Shown: in pieces, positions 1 through 6,193 of the stretch
How positions within the stretch are numbered: the stretch's first letter is position 1
Layout: each line of letters opens with the position of its first letter
NCBI GenBank assembly: GCA_029259835.1
Contig: JAJDEL010000300.1
Coordinates: forward strand, 1-6,427
DNA: 6,427 bases
Direction of reading: 5' to 3'
Origin: Planctomicrobium sp.
GTDB lineage: Bacteria > Planctomycetota > Planctomycetia > Planctomycetales > Planctomycetaceae
The notes under the pieces: generated by a model
Seen by the model: the letters and a program-made list of their open reading frames with translations, nothing else
The model's database searches: none
What the model was told of the DNA's origin: nothing
Position numbers and translations under genes: made by a program

Positions 1-2
1 AA

Positions 3-863
3 GGGCACAAGCAGAACACTCCAGTTTCTCCCCGTTACGATGTCGTCTATTTGCTCGACCCCAGGGGCTGGTACTATCGATACAGCCACTTGAAGGAGAT
101 TGAGGAGAACCTGCTGCCAGGTCGGCTGATTCAACAGGGTGACCGGATTGGATTATTAGGGAAAGAAGGCGGAAGCGGTGGCTGGTCTCATTTGCACTTT
201 GAAATCAAATCTCGACAACCATCTGGTCAGTGGGGAACTCAGGAAGGTTATGCATTTCTCTGGAACGCGTATATCGAACAATATCAACCCGAACTGATCG
301 CTGTCGCCCGTCCGCATCATTCAGTCTGGGCTGGCGATTCCGTAGTGCTCGATGCATCAAAATCATGGAGTCGATCGCAAGACATCGCCAAGTATGAGTG
401 GACATTTCACGATGGCTCAACTGCTTCCGGCAGCAGCGTTGAGAGAGTTTACACAAAGCCAGGACGTTACAGTGAAATTTTGAAAGTGACCGACACGGCA
501 GGCAACGTCGATTATGACTTTGCCCCGGTTGTCGCCGCCGACCGAGATCATCCTGACCGGAAGACTCCATCGATTCATCCAAACTACTACCCAACCATGG
601 GAATCAAACCGGGTGATGACATCACTTTCAAAGTCCGGACGTTCAACACGACTCATGGAAACGAAGTCTGGGACTTCGGTGACGGAAGCTCGACGGTCAC
701 CGTCCAGTCAGATGGAAACGCTGTGAAACTGTCACCGGAAGGTTATGCAACGACGACCCATCAGTACGACAAACCAGGAAATTACACCGTGCGAGTTGAA
801 CGTCTGGATGAATATGGAGTCCCTGCTATCGGTCATTTGCATGTCCATGTTGAAAAGAAATAA
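3..863 (+). CDS. M23 (LytM) metallopeptidase with two PKD-like domains, 5'-truncated by the window edge
   Basis: The reading frame is open from base 3, so the N-terminus lies outside the window; 286 residues are visible. Residues 24-67 show the second half of an M23 peptidase fold: YYRYSHL, then the beta-hairpin segment DRIGLLGKEGGSGG, then SHLHFE, whose HxH supplies zinc-binding and catalytic histidines. The first zinc motif (HxxxD) should lie upstream. M23 enzymes are zinc endopeptidases that cut peptide cross-bridges, usually in peptidoglycan. Two PKD-like beta-sandwiches follow. The first is at about residues 97-180 (WTFHDGS, then VYTKPGRYSEILKVTD); the second is at about 200-284 (WDFGDGSS, then HQYDKPGNYTVRVE). 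PKD domains in secreted enzymes usually bind polymers or act as spacers. No membrane segment is visible, and export must be judged from the missing N-terminus. The family call is firm; the substrate is inferred. The next gene starts 99 bases downstream on the same strand. Confidence 0.88.
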   Translation, partial: GHKQNTPVSPRYDVVYLLDPRGWYYRYSHLKEIEENLLPGRLIQQGDRIGLLGKEGGSGGWSHLHFEIKSRQPSGQWGTQEGYAFLWNAYIEQYQPELIAVARPHHSVWAGDSVVLDASKSWSRSQDIAKYEWTFHDGSTASGSSVERVYTKPGRYSEILKVTDTAGNVDYDFAPVVAADRDHPDRKTPSIHPNYYPTMGIKPGDDITFKVRTFNTTHGNEVWDFGDGSSTVTVQSDGNAVKLSPEGYATTTHQYDKPGNYTVRVERLDEYGVPAIGHLHVHVEKK

Positions 864-872
864 CTTGCTACG

Positions 873-900
873 TGAGATGCTTTGGCGACAAAGCAACTCG
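873..900 (+). other. Strong intergenic stem-loop with GNRA tetraloop
   Basis: TGCTTTG (878-884) and CAAAGCA (889-895) form a perfect 7-bp stem closed by the loop GCGA, a GNRA tetraloop. After one A/A mismatch, GAG (874-876) pairs with CTC (897-899), and T873-G900 can add a wobble pair. It lies 9 bases after the stop of the peptidase gene. No T-run follows on the plus strand, so it is not a textbook intrinsic terminator. It could stabilise the 3' end of the upstream message, cause partial termination, or set the expression ratio between the two genes. The pairing is seen; the role is inferred. Confidence 0.55.
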
Positions 901-962
901 ATTCAGTCAAAATCAACCACATCACTCGATCATCGAATCTTCAAATTGAAAACGAATCCATA

Positions 963-2294
963 ATGAGAACGACCACGCACATTTTATTGGCTGGAATATG
1001 CTGTTTCCTCGCTTCAGTGAAATTGGAGGCTGACGAACCCGATCAAACCAAGGTGAGCAGTTCTCTCGCATGGCAGGAAAAGTCGGTCGAGTATGCCCGC
1101 ATCATGTCACGGGTGAAATGGACACCGGTGGCTGATGGCATGCCTAAACGGGGCGGTCATTTCACAGCCGGGAAGGAATACACTGGAGTCCCGTACTCGA
1201 GCGTCAAACATGTTGGACGATACATCGGCTTCGACATCTTTCTGAAGACGTTTATGGCGGCTGTCGAGAACCCGAAGAGCGTCTTGTACACGGAAAACCT
1301 TTACGGCAAGGTGTCGAACGCGGAATGTTATTACGGCAAAGTCTGCTCCTCCTACACCAGCTACGCCCTGCAATGTGGTATCTGGTATGTCAGTAAGATT
1401 CATGGCCCCCAGTTTCGCGATGGTGTTACGAATGTTGAGCCTCAGTCAGCTCAAGCTGCAAGTCCCGGCGATGTCATCTACACACCACCGAAGAAACAGA
1501 ATGGAGGTTCTCATGTTGAATTGGTGACGGAAGTGATCCGCAATAAGGCTGGCAAGGTGACGCATGTCCGAATCGAAGAGAGTCGACCGCAAACCACCAG
1601 CAACACATTGCGTAGTGCACAAGCATTTGATGCGCATCTCGCTGCCAGAAATCGAGAACTCTACCGCATCACCGATCTGGACGCTTGGCGCGGTGGCAAC
1701 AAGGCGGAGTCTTTTCTGTTTCCCAATTACGAGGATGATTCAGAGTCACCAAAGATCAACTGTGTGTTATTACTCGATCGCGGCGACTGGGTCCCCTACT
1801 TCAAAGGGCAGGCCGTGAAGTTCAACGTGATGGATCGCGACAAACAGGGAGTTGTCGCCTTGGTCATCAAGCGAGGCAGCGAGGAGGTTGAAGAGATTGT
1901 CAATCCGGGTAAAGGTGTTCTGGCACGTTCATTCGATACCTGCGGAGACTACACGGCGCATTGCGTGATGCAAGATGGATCTCTGAGCCAGGCGTGCGAG
2001 TTCGCAGTCTGTGAACTCGCTTTCAAACTCCCATCCATGGACGTTTCGCGAGGGAAGCCATGGGAGATCGAACTCACGACTGACAATATGAACGCAATCA
2101 TCGTCTACTTCAAGAATTCCAAAGATGGTTCCGACGAACACAATGTGTTTATTACTGAAGAGGATCGCAGATCTGGAAAGGTGACGATTCCCGCCAGCAT
2201 CACGCAGGATGCCGAGAAGGTGCAGGTCTGGCTAATTGGCGAGAACCGATATGGACGACTGAAAAAACGCCAGATGATCACAGTGATCGATTGA
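963..2294 (+). CDS. Secreted NlpC/P60-like cysteine peptidase family protein
   Basis: The protein has 443 residues from the ATG at 963. I chose this start because it opens directly on a signal peptide (residues 1-23: MRTTTH, a hydrophobic stretch LLAGICCFLASV, likely cut after LEA). The frame also runs upstream to a TTG at 882, but that lies inside the hairpin and would bury the signal. Residues 66-210 look like an NlpC/P60-type papain fold: GVPYSSVK and NPKSVLYTENL, then GKVCSSYTSYAL with the candidate nucleophile Cys128, then the SPGDVIY turn typical of this fold, then SHVELVTEV with the candidate His184. Glu205 or Glu206 could be the third polar residue. Known members hydrolyse peptide or amide bonds in the cell wall. 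Residues 265-443 are beta-rich and could be two Ig-like domains (about 265-350 and 351-443); this is inference. No clear Shine-Dalgarno precedes the start. The substrate is not known. Confidence 0.75.
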   Translation: MRTTTHILLAGICCFLASVKLEADEPDQTKVSSSLAWQEKSVEYARIMSRVKWTPVADGMPKRGGHFTAGKEYTGVPYSSVKHVGRYIGFDIFLKTFMAAVENPKSVLYTENLYGKVSNAECYYGKVCSSYTSYALQCGIWYVSKIHGPQFRDGVTNVEPQSAQAASPGDVIYTPPKKQNGGSHVELVTEVIRNKAGKVTHVRIEESRPQTTSNTLRSAQAFDAHLAARNRELYRITDLDAWRGGNKAESFLFPNYEDDSESPKINCVLLLDRGDWVPYFKGQAVKFNVMDRDKQGVVALVIKRGSEEVEEIVNPGKGVLARSFDTCGDYTAHCVMQDGSLSQACEFAVCELAFKLPSMDVSRGKPWEIELTTDNMNAIIVYFKNSKDGSDEHNVFITEEDRRSGKVTIPASITQDAEKVQVWLIGENRYGRLKKRQMITVID

Positions 2295-2307
2295 GGACTG
2301 CCCGCAT

Positions 2308-2316
2308 TGCTATAAT
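2308..2316 (+). promoter_or_regulatory. Candidate extended -10 promoter for the following gene
   Basis: TGC followed by TATAAT gives a perfect extended -10 element (TGn-TATAAT) 14 bases after the stop codon of the NlpC/P60-like gene. A TTGAGG at 2291-2296 resembles a -35 box, but the spacer is only 14 bp, so recognition would rely mainly on the extended -10. Transcription would start near 2323, leaving a leader of about 55 bases before the ATG at 2378. The motif is seen; activity is inferred. Confidence 0.5.
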
Positions 2317-2377
2317 GGTGACCCGATTCTATCGACACTCGATTCCTTCAGCTCTTTGCCATGGAGATATTCCTCTC

Positions 2378-3550
2378 ATGACTCGACCAATCGATTCGTC
2401 ACAACCGGCCCAAAAATGTTCCCGTCGTGACGCCTTAAAGTCTGTCGCGACGGGAGCTCTCGCGGTTGGAGCGATGGGTATATCATCCGTCAGGTCTACA
2501 TTCGCTGACCAGGGAAAACCAGAGCCACGCCCCTGGATTCAGATTCGCGGTATCTACGGTGGATTTCCAGATGAAATTCTCAAACGAGGTCAAACTCCAG
2601 CGGACTATGGGATCAATGCCATCTGGATCGGATCAGGAGGTCTCAAGCAGAACAAAATCGAGCAGTATCATCAGCTGGGGCTGAAGGTGTTTGCCGAGTT
2701 CAACTCCATGCACTTCGCAAGCTATTTGAAAGAGCATCCAGAGGCGGCTCCGATTGGAGCAGACGGTATGCCCTCACCTCCTCCGCATGGCTGGCAAGGT
2801 GTCAGTGCTTTCGATACTGGATATCGCAGGAGTCGTATGAACGAGTTTCGGAGAGTGCTGAAGACGTTTGACATCGACGGTATTTGGTTGGACTACCATC
2901 ATTCGCATGCCAGTTGGGAACGAGCGGAACCGGTCATGCCTGATACAGATTTCTCACCAACAACCTTGAAGCAGTTCCAAGAGAAGACTGGAATCAAATT
3001 GCAAGACTCGGTGACCGCGGGAGCTGAGCAACTGCTTGGCCCCCATCGTGAGGAGTGGACTCAATTCCGGTGTGACGTGTTCACGGATTGGGTGCGCGAA
3101 TACCGAGATATCCTCGATACGGTTCGCTCCAAGGCGTTACTCGGAACCTTTCACTGCCCTTGGTCAAACGAAGATCGTGATGGCGCGATCCGGCACAAGT
3201 TGGCCATCGATCTCCCAGCTCAGGCTAAATACCTCGACATATTTAGCATCATGCCCTACCACGCTCGCTTTGGGCATCACCATGACCCTGCGTGGATCGC
3301 ACGGCAAACGAAGAAGCTCGCTAAGGAGTTAAGCCTGAAAGGCGAATCTGATGAGAAGCATCAGATTTGGCCGATTGTTCAGTTGGCAGACTGGGGTGAA
3401 CCCGTTGGAATTGACCAGATCCCAGAAGTCCTGAATGCCGGAACAACACAGCCTTCAACCGGTGTGATGGTGTTCCATTGGAGTGGAGTCTCCAAGGACT
3501 GGCAGAAAGTCGAAGCCCTCGGTCGTTTCTATCGTGGGATTCGTCCGTAA
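2378..3550 (+). CDS. Tat-exported glycoside-hydrolase-like TIM-barrel protein
   Basis: The protein has 390 residues from the ATG at 2378. This start is favoured because it places a twin-arginine motif, SRRDALK (residues 15-21), just before a hydrophobic segment (about 23-36), with likely cleavage after STFA (residue 43). In-frame starts at 2291 (TTG) and 2315 (ATG) would add a tail ahead of the signal. A weak GGAG lies 11 bases upstream. The mature part reads as a (beta/alpha)8 barrel: IRGIYGGFPDEIL, INAIWIG, GLKVFAEFNSMHF, then FDIDGIWLDYHHSH, where Asp172 at a strand end is a candidate catalytic or binding acid. Later come LGTFHCPW, YLDIFSIMPYHARFGHHH, IWPIVQLADWG and GVMVFHWSG. The pattern matches the putative glycosyl hydrolase-like families (GHL, DUF-type barrels related to GH10/GH13-like folds). 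The exact family and sugar cannot be read from the sequence. It probably acts on an extracytoplasmic polysaccharide. Confidence 0.7.
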   Translation: MTRPIDSSQPAQKCSRRDALKSVATGALAVGAMGISSVRSTFADQGKPEPRPWIQIRGIYGGFPDEILKRGQTPADYGINAIWIGSGGLKQNKIEQYHQLGLKVFAEFNSMHFASYLKEHPEAAPIGADGMPSPPPHGWQGVSAFDTGYRRSRMNEFRRVLKTFDIDGIWLDYHHSHASWERAEPVMPDTDFSPTTLKQFQEKTGIKLQDSVTAGAEQLLGPHREEWTQFRCDVFTDWVREYRDILDTVRSKALLGTFHCPWSNEDRDGAIRHKLAIDLPAQAKYLDIFSIMPYHARFGHHHDPAWIARQTKKLAKELSLKGESDEKHQIWPIVQLADWGEPVGIDQIPEVLNAGTTQPSTGVMVFHWSGVSKDWQKVEALGRFYRGIRP

Positions 3551-3730
3551 TCGTAGGGCCTGTAGTGAACATTCCCGGATGGAGTCGACTCAATTAATAT
3601 TTTGCTTTATGAAACGCCAAAATGTCGAGTGCGAGCTTCAAATTAACGATCGCACACTAAAGAGCAATCATCGTGGCAGAATTGATTCTGAAAATTCTTG
3701 TTTTCGCTCTTGCGCTTTCCCGCGGGGTAC

Positions 3731-3768
3731 AAAAACCTCGAACACCTCTGAACAGGGGAATTTGAGGT
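3731..3768 (-). terminator. Intrinsic terminator, minus-strand direction
   Basis: ACCTCGAA (3735-3742) pairs with TTTGAGGT (3761-3768) as an 8-bp stem with one G/T wobble. After a 2x2 internal loop, CCTCT (3745-3749) pairs with AGGGG (3754-3758) around the loop GAAC. Read on the minus strand, the hairpin runs straight into TTTTT (complement of 3731-3735), as in a Rho-independent terminator. The plus-strand side has no T-run. No intact minus-strand gene ends just before it; the nearest candidates are the remnants at 3915-4269, so it may be what is left of a lost transcription unit. Confidence 0.6.
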
Positions 3769-3789
3769 GAACTTCGCAGCGAGGATTGA

Positions 3790-3803
3790 AACGTTGAACG
3801 TTG
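3790..3803 (+). repeat. Tandem heptamer AACGTTG x2
   Basis: Two head-to-tail copies of AACGTTG, each containing the palindrome AACGTT, sit inside the eroded region. Similar short AACGTTG-type runs are, from memory, common intergenic low-complexity units in planctomycete and related genomes. Only two copies are present, so this is a small repeat of unknown importance. Confidence 0.5.
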
Positions 3804-3914
3804 GAATGAAAGCTTTCGACATGTCAACAGTTTTGGGGTGATTCTTTCGACCACGAATCTTCACCGCGCAGACCGCGATCCCAGTTGACCACCACTTTAC
3901 ATTTTGAAGAGACT

Positions 3915-3992
3915 TCAAGCTGCACGTCGCCAGTAGTGCTTCAGCAGTCCACCAAGCCTGGTCGAACAGGCAACGTCCTTCATCTTAATAGT
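3915..3992 (-). pseudogene. Remnant resembling the C-terminal tail of an integrase-core transposase
   Basis: On the minus strand, a frame ending with TGA at 3915-3917 reads KDVACST followed by RLGGLLKHYWRRAA and stop. From memory, this strongly resembles the conserved last 20 or so residues of planctomycete integrase-core (rve-type) transposases, which end in patterns like CRERLGGLLKxYxRxAA. Nothing upstream in this frame shows the DDE catalytic core, and the frame runs directly into the glycosidase-like remnant, so at most the extreme 3' end of a mobile gene survives. The family match is recalled, not computed. It could be a chance frame, though the motif is rather specific. Confidence 0.4.
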
Positions 3993-4269
3993 CTGCACTT
4001 CCTCGGGGTGTCCACTCCAGCCAGGCGGCAAGTGCCGGTTTAATGTAGCTCAATGCGGGAAGGAAGCCGCAACAGATGACTTGGCCTTTGTCGGCCACGC
4101 GTCGCACTACGGCCGGCGAACCGTCAGCGAACGTAGCCAGTGTCTCAGCCTGTGAGCGTGGTTGCAGGGCTTGTTTAACGGAGAGGACTTCGAGTGCCTC
4201 AGGTGAGAGCGCCAGGGGGGACCGCCTTCGTGACTGCTCCAGTTCGGGCCGTATGAAAAATTCATCCAT
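3985..4269 (-). pseudogene. Fragment of a larger glycosidase/amidotransferase-fold protein
   Basis: A 94-codon minus-strand frame contains ETLATFADGSPAVVRR, then DKGQVICCGFLPALSYIKPA. This 'ATF-DGxPAVV-xxxGKGxVxxxGFLPxLSY' pattern occurs near the end of large planctomycete secreted proteins with a beta-galactosidase-trimerisation (glutamine-amidotransferase-like) domain, where the small domain follows a catalytic part. Only this patch is recognisable. Upstream the frame stays open to a stop at 4357-4359 but loses family character, and downstream it ends soon after PRGSADY. No ribosome binding site or signal peptide fits the ATG at 4269. I read it as a degraded gene piece, not a working 94-residue protein. 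The exact parent family is uncertain. Confidence 0.5.
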
Positions 4270-4494
4270 ATGCGCACACCGCGAGCCGTTGGTCCCCTCT
4301 CGTTGATACTCTCGTTCGCTCTCGTCAAATTGCGTCTTGGAGTTAATAACCCTGTATCACTCGGGGCCCGCTTAAGACACGTTGCGTACACCTGAACCAA
4401 ACGATTTCCGGTGATATCAATAAGTCGGGTTTTCGGAGCGTCTCAAAACTTACATGTCTCTGGCAACACCTGTGTGAAATCGCTGAGGCACGTC

Positions 4495-4506
4495 GTCGCA
4501 TGCGAC
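4495..4506. repeat. Perfect 12-bp palindrome GTCGCATGCGAC
   Basis: GTCGCA and its reverse complement TGCGAC abut with no spacer, 19 bases beyond the stop codon of the minus-strand serine hydrolase gene. With no loop and no T-run it is a poor terminator. A second 6-bp palindrome, GACGTC, lies at 4518-4523. It could be a protein-binding dyad or a chance occurrence. Confidence 0.4.
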
Positions 4507-4525
4507 AAGAGGATCAAGACGTCAT

Positions 4526-6133
4526 TCACTTATTGACCCAATCTCTCAGCAGTGCCATGATTTCCGTTCGGTACTTCTTGAATCCGTTTCCCTGTCCGTT
4601 TCTAACCATCGCAAAGACCAGATGCTTCTCGGGATTGATGGCCAACAGCGTGCCACATCCGCCCCCGTGCCCATAACTTCCCCGCCCCAGGTGTTGGCTT
4701 GCGTCTTGCAGTCCGATGCCGTACTTCATGTTCAAGTTGGAGAAGTACGGTTTGAGCGACGTAGGCAGGATCGCAGCGTGCGTCTCCTTGGAAATCACTT
4801 CCCACTTGCCGTACTTGCCACGGTTGTCGAGAAGCACACCAATTCGCGCGAGGCTCTCGGCGGAGAAGCCGGTTCCGCCCGGCAGCACGTTATCAATTCC
4901 CAGTGGATGGAACAGATCCCTTTCCATCGCATCCCAGTAATTCCTCCCGCGCAGAAGCTCCAATGCTCGGACAGACAGGATCACGCCGACCACCCCGTAC
5001 CGATGCTTGGCTCCGGGCTCCCATTCGCGATTGCAGTGGGCGATTAGACTCTCATGCCAGGTATGGAAGTAGAACAGCCGCCTGAAGGCGAGTTCCCAAG
5101 GGAAGCGGATGCCCGTCGCGTGGACATGCCCCGCACGGAACGTGAGATTCCGATCGCGGGGAGAGTTGAAGTCAGGAAGGATACTGCCTATCGGTTGGTC
5201 CAGCCGCAAGATCCCTCGATCGACGTACGTGGCCAGTTGAAGTCCAATCAGCGGCTTCATGGCCGAGTGCAGCAGCATGGGCGTATCGACGGTGACAGCC
5301 TGCCCGTCGATTTTCCCGTACCCCTTAGCAGTTACGATGACGCCGTTTCGGGCAATCACGATGGCCATCGGCTCAGAAGATTCGGCGTACCAATCGTCGA
5401 GTTTACTTTCAATCTTCCTTAGCTGTGCTGCGGTGATCCCTGCCTGGCCCAATGGAGCGTTCCTCAATACGGGAGCAGGTTCTCCCTTCAGCAGCTTGGG
5501 GGTGACCTTCACGAGTGGCTGGTTGTCCAGCCCCATCAGCTTGCGCTTCAGCCGAACATGCTGGGTCGCGTTTTCCATCTGCCACTGTCCCACTCGTACA
5601 GAGCTGGATTGCAGATCCGCTTCCAGCAGCGCAGCCAAATCAACCGCGCCCTCTTCGAACATTCGCCAACGACGCATCAAGGCATCGACGTCTTGTTGCT
5701 CGTGAACGGCATCGGATGTACGTCTCGTGGAAAGCACGCTTTTCTGGGCAATTTCCGCTAAGGACACGTCTTTACCAACACAGCAACAGGTCATCGCTCG
5801 ACGGAGCACGGAGCCGTCAGGAACTGCTGCTTCACCGTAGACGTAGTAGCGCCCCACTTCACGAGCGGTCTGGACTTCCTCAAATTTTTCGTTGAACCAG
5901 CGCGTGTGTATCGTGGGTTTTTTGACCACCTTGGCAACCAACTTGCGATGTTCCCAGACTAGATCAGGGAGCTTCTGGTCCTGCCTGAGAATGAATCCAC
6001 CTGCTGGCGCGAACTGTTGCTCACCGAAGTGTTCTTTGAGTTCCGATTCCTGGGCAATTGCCATCGTGGTTGGTGCGACAAAGAAGAGCATCGCCGTGAT
6101 GATTGGCCAATTAAAACTCTTGCTTTGACTCAT
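4526..6133 (-). CDS. Secreted serine hydrolase of the beta-lactamase / class C PBP family
   Basis: The protein has 535 residues from the ATG at 6131-6133, chosen because an excellent ribosome binding site precedes it; an upstream in-frame TTG at 6157 does not have this. The signal peptide covers residues 1-27 (hydrophobic IITAMLFFVA, cleavage likely after AIA). Residues 28-230 form an N-terminal region I do not recognise, with CCC at 116-118. Residues 232-535 are the serine hydrolase domain: AIVIARNGVIV, then HSAMK with nucleophile Ser290 and Lys293, then VDRGILRLDQPI, a divergent HATGI (338-342) where relatives have HTSG, Tyr379 in HRYGVVG, and HGGG (489-492) in the position of KTG/HxG. The Asn usual in YxN is replaced by Val381, as in some class C-type esterases. 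The family includes esterases, DD-peptidases and beta-lactamases; esterase or peptidase action in the periplasm is more likely than drug resistance. The gene is convergent with the three plus-strand genes. Confidence 0.85.
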   Translation of the reverse strand: MSQSKSFNWPIITAMLFFVAPTTMAIAQESELKEHFGEQQFAPAGGFILRQDQKLPDLVWEHRKLVAKVVKKPTIHTRWFNEKFEEVQTAREVGRYYVYGEAAVPDGSVLRRAMTCCCVGKDVSLAEIAQKSVLSTRRTSDAVHEQQDVDALMRRWRMFEEGAVDLAALLEADLQSSSVRVGQWQMENATQHVRLKRKLMGLDNQPLVKVTPKLLKGEPAPVLRNAPLGQAGITAAQLRKIESKLDDWYAESSEPMAIVIARNGVIVTAKGYGKIDGQAVTVDTPMLLHSAMKPLIGLQLATYVDRGILRLDQPIGSILPDFNSPRDRNLTFRAGHVHATGIRFPWELAFRRLFYFHTWHESLIAHCNREWEPGAKHRYGVVGVILSVRALELLRGRNYWDAMERDLFHPLGIDNVLPGGTGFSAESLARIGVLLDNRGKYGKWEVISKETHAAILPTSLKPYFSNLNMKYGIGLQDASQHLGRGSYGHGGGCGTLLAINPEKHLVFAMVRNGQGNGFKKYRTEIMALLRDWVNK

Positions 6134-6138
6134 CGAAA

Positions 6139-6146
6139 TCTCCTTT
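6139..6146 (-). promoter_or_regulatory. Strong ribosome binding site deciding the serine hydrolase start
   Basis: On the minus strand AAAGGAGA sits 5 bases before the ATG at 6131-6133, close to an ideal Shine-Dalgarno. It settles the start at 6133 over the upstream TTG at 6157. The plus-strand genes in this window lack such a site. Confidence 0.75.
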
Positions 6147-6193
6147 GTCCCGCCCAAGAGGCGGCGATTCGTTATTTTGTCGAAACGAGCTTC

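Larger units (their letters stand above)
3551..4525. other. Gene-free region holding decayed fragments between two convergent genes
   Basis: These 975 bases separate the stop of the TIM-barrel gene from the stop of the minus-strand serine hydrolase. No frame on either strand gives an intact, recognisable gene. From the left, the stretch 3551-3730 has nothing firm beyond AT-rich sequence and small inverted repeats. Then come a minus-strand terminator, a tandem heptamer, two protein-fragment remnants and a 12-bp palindrome, each listed separately. No good intrinsic terminator for the plus-strand genes was found here. Confidence 0.7.

Noticed and set aside
882..962. N-terminal extension of the NlpC/P60-like protein from a TTG at 882
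   Set aside because: It lies partly in a strong hairpin, has no ribosome binding site and would hide the signal peptide that begins at the ATG at 963.
2291..2377. Start of the TIM-barrel protein at TTG 2291 or ATG 2315
   Set aside because: Both would place 21-29 extra residues before the twin-arginine signal, and both lie upstream of the likely transcription start.
3782..3792. GGATTGAAAC-like string, as at the 3' end of many CRISPR repeats
   Set aside because: It occurs once only, with no repeated unit or regular spacers around it and no cas-like gene in the window.
3643..3918. Minus-strand 91-codon frame in the spacer
   Set aside because: It crosses the terminator hairpin and the tandem heptamer, has no family signature and is best explained as a chance open frame.
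4622..5705. Long plus-strand frames opposite the serine hydrolase gene
   Set aside because: They are proline-, arginine- and serine-rich shadows of the clearly coding minus strand.
6134..6157. Serine hydrolase start at TTG 6157
   Set aside because: The ATG at 6133 has a near-ideal Shine-Dalgarno and leads directly into a normal signal peptide; the upstream TTG has neither.
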